DNA from: JAVKNF01 sp031537795
GTDB lineage: Bacteria > Pseudomonadota > Alphaproteobacteria > Rickettsiales > Deianiraeaceae
Length of the DNA: 44,182 nucleotides
Assembly (NCBI GenBank): GCA_031537795.1
Contig: JAVKNF010000007.1
Location: forward strand, 1-44,182
Direction: 5' to 3'
The notes beneath the pieces were generated by a model, which was given only the letters and a program-made list of their open reading frames with translations, did no database searches and had not been told where the DNA came from. The position numbers were made by a program, and so were the translations under genes. Below, in pieces: positions 7,602 to 16,785 of the stretch. Numbering within the stretch: the first letter of the stretch is position 1; the number at the start of each line of letters is the position of its first letter.

Positions 7602-8534
7602 ATGTTCAAAGTTGCTAGTCTTTTTACTGGGGTTGGAGGGATTGATTTAGCGTTTCAAAATGCTGGCTTTAAAATTGAATGGGCAAACGAGATTGATAAT
7701 AAAGCTTGTGAGACCTATTCTAAAAACTTTAAGCATAAAATAATTTGTGATGACATAAAAAATTTAAAAACAGAAAATTTATCAAAAGTAGATATTTTAA
7801 CAGGTGGCTTTCCTTGCCAAGCATTCTCAATTGCAGGTCATCAAAAAGGATTTTCAGATGAAAGAGACTCTCTTGTTTTTGAATTATTAAGAATTGTAAA
7901 AGATTTAGAGCCAAGAGTTCTGTTTTTAGAGAATGTAAAAAATTTAAAATTACATCAACAAGGAAAAACTTTAAAGCATATTATCAATGCAATTGAAAAA
8001 CTAGGCTTTAAAATAAAATATCAAGTCTTAAACATTTGTGAATACTCAAATATTCCACAAAATAGAGAGCGTGTCTATATTATATGTTTTAAAAATGAAA
8101 GTGATTATAGTAATTTTGAGTTTCCTAAAAAAGTAAATAAAAGACTATCTATTCAAGATATTTTAGAAAAAAATGTAAGTGAAAATTTTTATTACAATAA
8201 AACAAAATATTATGAACTTTTAAAACAAGAAATGAAAAACAATAATACTTGTTATCAATGGAGACGACAATATGTGCGAGAAAATAAAAATAATTTATGC
8301 CCTACATTAACCGCAAATATGGGGACTGGCGGACATAATGTTCCTCTTGTTTTAGATAATGATATAAGAAAATTAACTCCTCGTGAATGTGCGAGATTGC
8401 AAGGGTTTCCTGATAGTTTTGAGTTACCAAAGGATTTACCAAATTCGGCACTTTATAAACAAATGGGTAATAGCGTAAGCGTTCCAGTTGTTGAGCAAAT
8501 TGCAAAAAATATTTTAATTGCTTTAAATTCTTAA
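7602..8534 (+). CDS. DNA (cytosine-5) methyltransferase of a restriction-modification pair
   Basis: The enzyme transfers a methyl group from S-adenosylmethionine to C5 of cytosine in a target site. From the ATG at 7602 it has 310 residues with all main motifs in order: I (SLFTGVGGIDLAF, 6-18), IV with the catalytic Cys72 (GGFPCQAFS), VI (ENV, 110-112), VIII (QNRERVY, 153-159), a target-recognition region (about 196-255, including CPTLTANMGTGGHNVP), IX (RECARLQGFP) and X (QMGNSVSVPVVE). It looks active. The frame is open back to a TTG at 7554 inside nrdB and to an ATG at 7578; I chose 7602 because MFKVASLF is the normal family start. The stop is followed after 1 nt by the nuclease start. The target site cannot be read from the sequence. 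Confidence 0.93.
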   Translation: MFKVASLFTGVGGIDLAFQNAGFKIEWANEIDNKACETYSKNFKHKIICDDIKNLKTENLSKVDILTGGFPCQAFSIAGHQKGFSDERDSLVFELLRIVKDLEPRVLFLENVKNLKLHQQGKTLKHIINAIEKLGFKIKYQVLNICEYSNIPQNRERVYIICFKNESDYSNFEFPKKVNKRLSIQDILEKNVSENFYYNKTKYYELLKQEMKNNNTCYQWRRQYVRENKNNLCPTLTANMGTGGHNVPLVLDNDIRKLTPRECARLQGFPDSFELPKDLPNSALYKQMGNSVSVPVVEQIAKNILIALNS

Positions 8535-8535
8535 T

Positions 8536-8997
8536 ATGTCACATAAAAAATGGGTTATAAACCTTACAAATATTGATAATGGTATTTTCAGAACTATGAA
8601 TGGCAATGCCGACGAAATGATTGCAATCGGTCGTGTTATTAAGGCTGGTTTTCCTTGCTCTCGTGTTGATGTTACAAATGCAAAATATGATGTTATACTT
8701 GATATTGGCGGTTGCCGAAAATTATTACGAATTCAAATAAAAGGAACTGGCACGGATTCAATTGGCTTTACTGGTGGTTATAGAAGTGGCAAACAGATTT
8801 CAAGAGAGGCTCCTAGTAGAGCATATAAATATACAGAAAAAGACTGTGATTTAACCATTGGAATTGATACAAACAATGGTGAATGTTATATAATACCTGC
8901 AGATATTGAACCATGGGGAAATACAAGAAAATTAGTTCATTTACAAGATTATAAAGAAAATTGGAATATTTTAATTGAACTAGCTAAAGATAAATAG
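8536..8997 (+). CDS. PD-(D/E)XK endonuclease, probable restriction partner
   Basis: A 153-residue protein that fits the PD-(D/E)XK group including PF11645 (PDDEXK_5). Asp52 in KYDVILD is followed by the LLRIQIKGT strand, where Gln67-x-Lys69 stands for the (D/E)XK element, and then the family-like ending YTEKDCDLTIGI ... CYIIPADI. It probably cuts the sequence protected by the methyltransferase 1 nt upstream. By hand count, 68 of 180 bases in 8581-8760 are G or C (38%), clearly richer than the methyltransferase (about 23% in 7981-8040). This suggests recent arrival or a different source for this gene. No regulator (C protein) accompanies the pair. The nuclease fold is well supported; its role as restriction enzyme is inferred from the pairing. 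Confidence 0.75.
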   Translation: MSHKKWVINLTNIDNGIFRTMNGNADEMIAIGRVIKAGFPCSRVDVTNAKYDVILDIGGCRKLLRIQIKGTGTDSIGFTGGYRSGKQISREAPSRAYKYTEKDCDLTIGIDTNNGECYIIPADIEPWGNTRKLVHLQDYKENWNILIELAKDK

Positions 8998-9076
8998 CGG
9001 CAATAAATATATAATTCTTTTAATAGCAATAAATTTTGCTTCCTTAATTTAATATTTTATTCTTATAATAAATATT

Positions 9077-12000
9077 ATGGGTTCTTTAATAGGAGGATTA
9101 ACAGGTGGGGAGCTAGGAAGTTTTGGTAATAGTTTTATACAAAAGGCAATTTCTTCAAGTGGGGATAAGCAGTTATCTCAATTTATAAATTTTAATCCAC
9201 AACAATATTTACTAAATTCTATTTTTAAACAACAATCTAGTGATCAAATTTTATTAAAAGATATTAACTTGCAAAGCTCAACATATAACAAGATTATTCC
9301 TGAAGTTTTCGGGTCTGTTAGAATCGCCGGGAATATTATCTGGAGTTCTCCAATTTATACCGAGAAAATTTATCACGAAGCTCAATTTGGTAAGAGTTTT
9401 TCAGCACAAGGGAATTATGAAACAAAAGTATATGCGTCTTTTGCAATTGCAATATGTAAAGCTCCTATTTCTTCATTAAATGCAATTTATGCAGATGATG
9501 TACTTTTAGATATAGGTATAAATAATGTTTCTATTTATCTAGGTTTAGACAATCAAATAATAGATTCAACAATTCAAAGTTATTTTTCAATAGGTTCTGT
9601 GCCAAATTTCCAAAATATTGTTTATGCGGTATTTACAAATTTTAATTTAGCAAATTATAATAATAGAATACCTAATTTTACATTTGATGTCACTAATAAT
9701 CTAAAAACAGAAGATACAGTTCAAAGTTTAGTCAAGGCAATTAATATAATACCAGGGAGCGGTGAATTTGTTTATGATACGATTCCGCAAGAAAAATTAA
9801 ACGGAGAATGGGTTTTTGGTAAATTTTTTACAAAATCTAGGTCTTTTATTAATAAATTTACTTCAGATAATTCAAATTCTGTCACAAGTATAAATAATTT
9901 ATTAAATACATTTCCTAATCTTGAATGGGTTTCAATTGTTATATGTTGGTTTGGAGATAATATGAATGCTGGACTTTGCAATGTATACCCAGCTTGTGAA
10001 TTTCAGAATGGCATAACAAACCCTGATGAGTGGTCTGTAGGAAATTTTAATAGAAATAACGCCAGAACTGTAGGCATAGATAAAAATGGAAATATTAGAT
10101 ACGGCGGCACTCCAGCTGATATTTCTATTGTAAGATTCGTTCAAGAATTAAAAAATAGAGGATTAAAAGTAACAATATATCCAATGTTAATGATGGATGT
10201 CGATGGAAAACCTTGGAGAGGTAGACTTAAAGCTAATTCTTCTGCTGATATAAATGCATTCTTCTCTAAATATAATAATTTTATTCTTCATTATGCTAAT
10301 CTTCTAAAAGATAATGCAGATGCTCTTATTATTGGCTCTGAAATGGTAGGCTTGACAAGCTTTCAAGAAAATAATAATTATTATGCTGTTGATAATCTTA
10401 TAAATTTAGCTCAAGCTATAAAAGGAATTCTTAAATTGAATGCAATTGTTACTTATGCCGCAGATTGGTCCGAATATCATCACGATGAACTAGGTAATTA
10501 TAATTTAGACAAGCTCTGGGCTTCAAATTATATAGATGTTATCTCGATAGATGCGTATTTTCCTTTAACTAATAAAAACCAAAGTACATATCAAGAGTTA
10601 GAGATTATAAATGGCTGGAATTCAGGCGAAGGTTATGATTTTTATTATGAAGATTCTGTCAATAAATTGAATTCAAAACCCTTAAAACCTGAATGGGCTT
10701 GGAAGAATATAGAATATTTTTGGAGTAATTATCATTATAAAAAAGACGGAACAAAAACAGAGTGGGTTCCAAAGTCCAAAAAAATTTGGTTCACAGAGTA
10801 TGGCTTTCCTTCTGTTGACTGCTGCACTAATCAACCTAATGTTTTTTATTCTCCTACAAGTTCAGAGTCTAATTTTCCACATCTTTCAGAAGGAGTTATA
10901 GATTTCAAAGCACAATCTGTTGCAATTTCAGGAACTGAAAAAAAATGGTTAAATTCAGAAATAGTTGATTTAAAATTTTTATATTGTTGGGAAATAAGAC
11001 CTTATCCAGCCTTTCCTGCTTTAACTGATGTATGGGCTGATTGTAGTACTTGGAGATTCAGTCATGTAGTTAACGGAAAGATTGGAACTCAAGATATTCA
11101 AAATGTTTTAAATAAATTATGCATAGAGAGCGGTTTAGAATTAGAAGAATTTGATACTTCTTTAATACAGAATACTATTACAGGTTATGTTGTGGAGCAA
11201 AAATCAACAGCCCTTTCTGCAATAAAAATGCTGGGTTTGGTTTATAATTTTGATATCTGTTCTCAAAATGGGAAATTAATTTTTAAAAAAAGAACAGACT
11301 GCAATATTAATATTATAGATGAGGGTGAAATTATATTAAATAAAAATAATTATACAATAGAATCTAGAACTATTTCTAAAACAAAAATCACAGATAGAAT
11401 AGATATTCTATTTTTAAACATAGAAAAAAACTACACAGTTGGAACAATAACAGCGAAAAGAGAGAATTCTGAAAATAAACAACCTTACTCAATAAAAATA
11501 CCTATAGCGATTACAAAACAGGAAGCTATAAATATTGGTTGGAGGATTTTACAAGAGATGGAAGAAAATACAGAATATTATAAAATAATTCTGCCTGAAA
11601 AATTTTCTTTCCTGCAAACTTTAGACTTTATCAAAATAATTAACACTGAAAATAACAAAGATATTTATTTTCAAATAGAAGATATAGTTTTTAAAAACAA
11701 TTTAACGATTGAGGTGTCTGGCTTCTCTAAGATAGAAAGTAACAATTATATAAATTTAGAAAAAGATACAACAAAGCAAATAAATTTTGAAACAATTAAG
11801 ACAATAGCAAGAACAGACTTCCAAATATTAGATATTTATAATTTTTCAAATGAATGTCAAAATGACGGAATATATATTTATTTGCCGATATCTTCTAGTG
11901 ATTCGAATTGGAAAGGAGCAAGTGTGTATGTTTCTGAAAATGATGAGAATAACTATAAGCTAGTTTCAAATCTAACAAAACTTAATACTATAGGGAGGGT

Positions 12001-12685
12001 AAAATCTGATACTTCTCAATTTAACAATAAAAGTTCATTTTTTATAGATAAACAGAGTTTAATTTCAGTCGTTTCATTTGGTAGAAATGAATACAGTAAT
12101 AGAAATGAAGATCAATTTCAACAATTCAAACAATTAGCATTAATCGGTAATGAAATAGTAGCTTTTAAAGATTATAAACAAGTTGACGAACATGAATTTC
12201 AAATTTCTTATTTTAGACGAGGTTTATTTAATACAGAAAATGAAATTCAAAACCACGGCAACGGAGAAAGTTTTATAATCTTAAATGATGCAATAAATAA
12301 AATAAAATTACCCTTTAATTATATAGATAAAACAATCTTTGTAAAAGTTGTTTCTTTTAACCAAAATATTAATGACGTTTCGTCGAAGTTTATAAAAATT
12401 CAAGGAAATAGCATCAAGAATTTTAATTCTCTTTATTTATCAAAAAATATAAATTCAAATAATGATATTATTTTAAATTGGTACCCTAGAAATAAAATTA
12501 AAAAACCTAGTATTATAAATTTTCAAAACAGGCAATTTATTTTAACAATTTATAATAAAGATATATTTATTAGAAAATTAAATTTAAACTCTAATCAATA
12601 TATTTACAAAAATTCAGATCTAATAGCAGATTATAATAATTTTAATGATGCAAATTTTGTAGTTGAAGAGAAGATAATTTTATGA
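9077..12685 (+). CDS. GTA host-specificity / phage tail protein with TIM-barrel domain (gp15-like)
   Basis: A 1202-residue tail-tip protein of the kind found at the end of alphaproteobacterial GTA clusters. After an N-terminal segment with a VFGSVRIAGNIIW motif, a glycosidase-like TIM-barrel region spans roughly residues 275-665. It includes GSEMVGLTSF, YAADWSEYHH, WFTEYGFPSVDCCTNQPN and CWEIRPYPAFPALTDVW, which follow the GTA_TIM pattern (WFTEYGxPAVDxGTNQPN, WAWDARPFPAFP). A phage tail domain follows. The frame is intact and long, so it is under selection or was lost from a cluster very recently. No capsid, portal, terminase or other tail gene is in the window. Single dispersed GTA genes are known in Rickettsiales. 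The start follows an AT-rich 79-nt gap. Confidence 0.88.
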   Translation: MGSLIGGLTGGELGSFGNSFIQKAISSSGDKQLSQFINFNPQQYLLNSIFKQQSSDQILLKDINLQSSTYNKIIPEVFGSVRIAGNIIWSSPIYTEKIYHEAQFGKSFSAQGNYETKVYASFAIAICKAPISSLNAIYADDVLLDIGINNVSIYLGLDNQIIDSTIQSYFSIGSVPNFQNIVYAVFTNFNLANYNNRIPNFTFDVTNNLKTEDTVQSLVKAINIIPGSGEFVYDTIPQEKLNGEWVFGKFFTKSRSFINKFTSDNSNSVTSINNLLNTFPNLEWVSIVICWFGDNMNAGLCNVYPACEFQNGITNPDEWSVGNFNRNNARTVGIDKNGNIRYGGTPADISIVRFVQELKNRGLKVTIYPMLMMDVDGKPWRGRLKANSSADINAFFSKYNNFILHYANLLKDNADALIIGSEMVGLTSFQENNNYYAVDNLINLAQAIKGILKLNAIVTYAADWSEYHHDELGNYNLDKLWASNYIDVISIDAYFPLTNKNQSTYQELEIINGWNSGEGYDFYYEDSVNKLNSKPLKPEWAWKNIEYFWSNYHYKKDGTKTEWVPKSKKIWFTEYGFPSVDCCTNQPNVFYSPTSSESNFPHLSEGVIDFKAQSVAISGTEKKWLNSEIVDLKFLYCWEIRPYPAFPALTDVWADCSTWRFSHVVNGKIGTQDIQNVLNKLCIESGLELEEFDTSLIQNTITGYVVEQKSTALSAIKMLGLVYNFDICSQNGKLIFKKRTDCNINIIDEGEIILNKNNYTIESRTISKTKITDRIDILFLNIEKNYTVGTITAKRENSENKQPYSIKIPIAITKQEAINIGWRILQEMEENTEYYKIILPEKFSFLQTLDFIKIINTENNKDIYFQIEDIVFKNNLTIEVSGFSKIESNNYINLEKDTTKQINFETIKTIARTDFQILDIYNFSNECQNDGIYIYLPISSSDSNWKGASVYVSENDENNYKLVSNLTKLNTIGRVKSDTSQFNNKSSFFIDKQSLISVVSFGRNEYSNRNEDQFQQFKQLALIGNEIVAFKDYKQVDEHEFQISYFRRGLFNTENEIQNHGNGESFIILNDAINKIKLPFNYIDKTIFVKVVSFNQNINDVSSKFIKIQGNSIKNFNSLYLSKNINSNNDIILNWYPRNKIKKPSIINFQNRQFILTIYNKDIFIRKLNLNSNQYIYKNSDLIADYNNFNDANFVVEEKIIL

Positions 12686-12788
12686 AAATTATATTGATTT
12701 TTAATCACCAGTTATCAGAATGATAGATCTTATAAACCTTTAATAATAAGAGTTTGGTAGAATAGATTGTATAAATAATTGAAAAAGC

Positions 12789-12817
12789 TTGTAAATAGTA
12801 AATAAATCTTATACAAT
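12789..12817 (+). promoter_or_regulatory. Candidate promoter for the 686-residue gene
   Basis: TTGTAA (12789-12794), a 17-nt spacer and TACAAT (12812-12817) stand 17 nt before the ATG at 12835. A second TATAAT (12827-12832) lies just before the start but has no good -35 partner. The 149-nt gap before this gene otherwise shows only AT-rich sequence and no RNA gene. Confidence 0.35.
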
Positions 12818-12834
12818 TTAAACGTGTATAATGT

Positions 12835-14895
12835 ATGAACATAAAAACAGAAAAAAAAAGTGAATTAAAACCTATTTCTTCATCTCAAATAAGTAATTCT
12901 TTTATTTTTGATACTAGACCTGACAGAATAGCATCTTTCAGAAAATTAGTAAGTGAAGAGAGGGCTATTGAAAAGATTAAAGAAATAAATATAATAGATC
13001 AAAAGAATAACTCTATTACCAAATTATCAACAGTAGCTGGCAGAAATAAAATTCAATCGTTAATCGATCAAAAGAAATACACAGCAACAGAATATACTTT
13101 AGAAGATGATTTATCTAACATTGAGAATTTTCTTAGAAAGGCAGAAATTCTAAAATATAAAGAATTTGCAGAAAGAAAAGATTCAGACTTGGCAATATAT
13201 GATAATTTTAAAGAGTTATATAATGGGGATTTTCATTTAGCTAATTTTGAAATAAACGGTTACAGTTTTCAGCTTAAAAAGGATAGAAGTGTTCTAATTA
13301 AAACTCCTTATGATCTATCTTATAAAGATGCAAGTTTTGAACAAAAAGGACTTTTTTTTAAGACTTGCTTCGGTATCGATATCAATACAGAAGACGTTGC
13401 ATCTATTGAAGATCTTTTGAAAGAAAAATTTAATATATTATGTGAAAATATATTATTAAAAGCATACAGAACAAATAAAATAATTAAAAAATGGATTGAT
13501 GCAGAGAGAGTTCTTTTTAATTCTAGACAAATGAGAGAAAAAAAAGGACGGATTATAACTCAACAGGATAAGATTATTTCTAAAGATATTAATTTTCAAG
13601 TTGATTTACGTGCAGAGCGCTTGGCCTCCTTTTTACGTGATAGAGCATTAGATGTTATAAAAGAAGTAAAAGGAACGCCAAAAAATATGAATATGAATGA
13701 TTTTATTATACTAAACTCTGATTTATCTGAAAATGAAATAAAAAATAACCCAGAATTATTAGATTTTTATTTGAATATTGAAAAATTAAATATTACAGAT
13801 AAAGAAGGTAATGTATATTGTAAGACAGCCCCTAATATTTTTGACAGAGGATTAATTGAGTTCATAGGATCTTTTTATAAAATCTCATTGAAAAATGAAG
13901 AAGATAGAAACATACAGAAAGAATATTCTAGAGCTGTTATGGTGAAAAGAGATCGTTTTAGAGAAGAAAAACTTCAGAATACCGATCAATGGAATAAAAT
14001 GGACATGGAAGACATTGTTTCTTCTATTAGAGATGCAGTGGGTAATATTGATGTAAAGATTTTTGGAAGAGATCTTGGTGGTAATTCCCCTACATTAATT
14101 TTACTGGAAGTGATAAATAAGATACAAATAGAATATAATTTATTTAATAACCCAGATTATATAGGTGGAGGCGCAGGTTTGAGATATATGAAAGTTAATC
14201 ATAAACGAGAATTATTATCTTTATTAAGAAAACACTCTTATTTTGATAAGATAGATAATGATGCAGATTTATTGAAAGCTGTATCAGAAATATCTGCATC
14301 ATTTCAAAAAGAAATGAAATCTCTAACTACAACAGATAAAAGAAGTTATATTGATAAAGATAATAATAAAATGAAAGGAGCGCTTCGAACATATAGAGCT
14401 GCGGATATTTATTTTAAATACAAAGGACTTTTAAATACCAATGTAAAAAGTCTTGAATTAAAAGTATCAGAATCTTCGAGACCTATCAATAATTTTAGCC
14501 CAAGAAATAATGGAAATGATAATTACGAACTCCCTAAACCATCTTCGAATCATATAGACCCTCATAGCAATAATGATGAAGGAAAACTAGAAGGTGAAAA
14601 TGAAGATGAAGGATTTTCTTATTTTACACCTCTCATGAAAAGAGACTCAAATTCTGAAAAATTTAAAAGTCCAAAGGTCGATAAAATAGAACATCCGAAT
14701 CTCGATTTAAAGATAGATAATCTTGAAGAAGATGATAATTATTCCATATGTTCCATAGAAGACAGAGATGAACAACAAGATACAAATATAGATAGAGAGT
14801 TTCTTCGTTACAATCAAGAGGGTTCTAATAGAGAAAGTAATTCTAAAATTAAACCTGTATCTTCAACTAGAATAAATAATTGGCTTAGGCGTTGA
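12835..14895 (+). CDS. Large orphan protein, unknown function
   Basis: 686 residues, soluble and highly charged, with no signal peptide or membrane helix. I do not recognise a family. The body (about 25-560) looks folded and mostly helical. Two similar segments occur near residues 28-50 (RPDRIASFRKL ... AIEKIKEI) and 257-278 (RAERLASFLRD ... ALDVIKEV). From about 560 to 670 it is disordered and acidic (runs of Asp, Glu, Asn, Ser). The two ends echo each other: LKPISSSQISN near residue 11 and IKPVSSTRINN at the C-terminus. It ends 1 nt before the rho stop on the other strand. A secreted effector or large structural protein is possible, but nothing shown here proves either. Confidence 0.7.
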   Translation: MNIKTEKKSELKPISSSQISNSFIFDTRPDRIASFRKLVSEERAIEKIKEINIIDQKNNSITKLSTVAGRNKIQSLIDQKKYTATEYTLEDDLSNIENFLRKAEILKYKEFAERKDSDLAIYDNFKELYNGDFHLANFEINGYSFQLKKDRSVLIKTPYDLSYKDASFEQKGLFFKTCFGIDINTEDVASIEDLLKEKFNILCENILLKAYRTNKIIKKWIDAERVLFNSRQMREKKGRIITQQDKIISKDINFQVDLRAERLASFLRDRALDVIKEVKGTPKNMNMNDFIILNSDLSENEIKNNPELLDFYLNIEKLNITDKEGNVYCKTAPNIFDRGLIEFIGSFYKISLKNEEDRNIQKEYSRAVMVKRDRFREEKLQNTDQWNKMDMEDIVSSIRDAVGNIDVKIFGRDLGGNSPTLILLEVINKIQIEYNLFNNPDYIGGGAGLRYMKVNHKRELLSLLRKHSYFDKIDNDADLLKAVSEISASFQKEMKSLTTTDKRSYIDKDNNKMKGALRTYRAADIYFKYKGLLNTNVKSLELKVSESSRPINNFSPRNNGNDNYELPKPSSNHIDPHSNNDEGKLEGENEDEGFSYFTPLMKRDSNSEKFKSPKVDKIEHPNLDLKIDNLEEDDNYSICSIEDRDEQQDTNIDREFLRYNQEGSNRESNSKIKPVSSTRINNWLRR

Positions 14896-14896
14896 T

Positions 14897-16633
14897 CTAT
14901 TTATTCATATTAACAAAAAATTCTTCATTGTTTTCAGACTTTTTAAGTCTGTCAATGAAGAATTCCACAGCATCTTTTGTTTGATTTGTTGTTATGTTTT
15001 GGCTATCTCCAATTTTCTGGTGCAAGAACCTCTTTAAAATCCATTGTTTTTGCAATCTTTCACTTGTAAGCATTTCTTCTTCTTTTCTTGTGCCAGATTT
15101 GAATATATCTATAGAAGGGAAAACTCCTCTTTCTGATAATTTTCTATCTAATACAATTTCACTGTTTCCTGTTCCTTTGAATTCTTCAAAAATTACTTCG
15201 TCCATTTTTGAACCAGTGTCAACTAAAGCCGTCGCAATTATTGTTAAAGAGCCTCCAAATTCTATATTTCTTGCTGCTCCGAAGAACCTTTTTGGTTTTT
15301 GAAGTGCATTTGAGTCGACACCCCCAGTTAAAACTTTCCCAGAAGAAGGCGCCGTTGCATTATAAGCTCTCGCGAGTCTAGTAATTGAATCCATTAAAAT
15401 CACAACATCTTTGCCATCTTCAACTAATCTTTTTGCCTTTTCTATTACAATTTCTGCTAATTCTACATGTCTATGTGCTGGTTCGTCGAAAGTTGAACTT
15501 ACAACTTCTCCTTTAACAGAGCGAGACATTTCCGTGACTTCTTCAGGTCTCTCATCCACAAGCAAAACTATTAATTCGACTTCTGGGTGGTTGTCGTTTA
15601 TTGCATGAGCAATGCTCTTCATTAAAACAGTTTTACCTGTTCTAGGAGGTGCAACAATTAAGGCTCTTTGCCCTTTACCTAAAGGGCAGATTAAATCTAT
15701 AACTCTTGGAGCTATTTCACCTCTTTCACTGAAGTCAAATTTAAATTTTTCTTGAGGAAAAAGTGGAGTTAAGTTTTCGAAGTTGATTTTATCTGTAATT
15801 TCATTTAATTTTTTATTATTTATTGTTTCAATTCTTGCTAAAGCGAAGAATTTCTCCCCTTTTTTTGGGTCTCTTGCGTAACAGGTGATTTTATCTCCCA
15901 TTCTTAAGCCGTTTTTAGCAATTTCTTTGATTGAAATATATATATCGCAAGCAGAACTTGCATAATTGTATTCTTTATATTTTATTACTCCGAAATTTTG
16001 ATTCACAATCTCTAAATATCCTTCTATAAAAACACCTTCTCCTATTTCGGCCGCTTTTTTCATAATATTAAAAACAATATCACTTTTGAGCATTCTATTA
16101 AGAGATTGAATTTCGTATTTTTTTGCAATTTCAGATAATTGACTAAAGGAAGAGTTTATAAGTTCTTTTACATTTAAAACTTTTTCAGTATTTACTATAA
16201 AATCTTCGTTGTAGTTATTATTTTGTGTATTTTCGTTAGCTTTTTGATAATTTTTATTATTAGGGTTTTGATGACTCGAATGTCTAAAATTATTTTTAAA
16301 AGGAGAATTTAATGTTTGATTTACTTGATTATTATTAGAGTTTTGAGTTAACACTTCTTCTGTTTTTGTTTTGTTTTTCTCTAGATCTTCATTTTTTGCC
16401 TTATGCTGTACATCCATTGGGATTTCAGGGAATTCTTCACCAATTTGCTCGTCTATTTTTATTTTTTCAGTTTTTCTTCTATTTTCTTCTTTGAAATTAA
16501 GTTTTTCTTCTATTTTTACTTCTTGAGAGTTATCATTTGTTGCTTCACTTTTGTTAATTTTTAAAGTTAATTTTTTTCTTTTAACTTCAAGTTTATTCTC
16601 TTGTAGAATATCTTGTTTTATTTCCCCTGTCAT
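14897..16633 (-). CDS. rho: Transcription termination factor Rho with Asn-rich N-terminal extension
   Basis: Rho is the hexameric RNA helicase that ends transcription on untranslated RNA. The C-terminal ~425 residues are canonical: N-domain (from about 152, LNVKELINSSFSQLSEIAKKY), RNA-binding fold (about 200-270), GKGQRALIVAPPRTGKT with Walker A at 328-335, then LLVDERPEEVTEM, DSITRLARAYN and the FKGTGNSEI loop. The first ~150 residues are extra. They start as a Lys/Glu-rich stretch (1-95) and turn Asn/Gln-rich (97-145), so the protein is 578 rather than about 420 residues. Such extensions are known in some bacterial Rho proteins, but this one is of unknown effect. Its stop codon is 1 nt from the convergent gene. 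Confidence 0.95.
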   Translation of the reverse strand: MTGEIKQDILQENKLEVKRKKLTLKINKSEATNDNSQEVKIEEKLNFKEENRRKTEKIKIDEQIGEEFPEIPMDVQHKAKNEDLEKNKTKTEEVLTQNSNNNQVNQTLNSPFKNNFRHSSHQNPNNKNYQKANENTQNNNYNEDFIVNTEKVLNVKELINSSFSQLSEIAKKYEIQSLNRMLKSDIVFNIMKKAAEIGEGVFIEGYLEIVNQNFGVIKYKEYNYASSACDIYISIKEIAKNGLRMGDKITCYARDPKKGEKFFALARIETINNKKLNEITDKINFENLTPLFPQEKFKFDFSERGEIAPRVIDLICPLGKGQRALIVAPPRTGKTVLMKSIAHAINDNHPEVELIVLLVDERPEEVTEMSRSVKGEVVSSTFDEPAHRHVELAEIVIEKAKRLVEDGKDVVILMDSITRLARAYNATAPSSGKVLTGGVDSNALQKPKRFFGAARNIEFGGSLTIIATALVDTGSKMDEVIFEEFKGTGNSEIVLDRKLSERGVFPSIDIFKSGTRKEEEMLTSERLQKQWILKRFLHQKIGDSQNITTNQTKDAVEFFIDRLKKSENNEEFFVNMNK

Positions 16634-16738
16634 AATTGATTAGATTTATATTGAATTATTTTATTTTAGATCAAATTAAAAAATCTACAATATGTCTATT
16701 TCTTAACAATTTATTGTCAAGTTTTTTATTTGATTTAT

Positions 16739-16767
16739 TTGACTTTATTATAATTTTATTATATAAT
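16739..16767 (+). promoter_or_regulatory. Strong sigma-70-type promoter
   Basis: TTGACT (16739-16744), a 17-nt spacer (16745-16761) and a perfect TATAAT (16762-16767). The start site should fall near 16774, about 12 nt before the ATG at 16786, with a GAGG ribosome-binding site at 16777-16780. This is the best promoter in the window and it settles the start of the next gene: the longer frame from 16636 would run through it. Confidence 0.7.
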
Positions 16768-16785
16768 TTAAGAGTTGAGGTTTTT

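Noticed and set aside
9077..12685. A prophage
   Set aside because: Only the tail-tip protein is present. No integrase, terminase, capsid, lysis gene or attachment-site repeat is seen, and the protein matches the GTA type.
14540..14560. A TTCGAATC string resembling a tRNA T-loop
   Set aside because: It lies inside the 686-residue gene and there is no acceptor stem, D-loop or anticodon arm around it. I found no tRNA, rRNA or tmRNA gene in the window.
16636..16785. A 189-residue version of the small helical protein
   Set aside because: It would start at TTG and run through a near-consensus promoter and the ribosome-binding site of the ATG at 16786.
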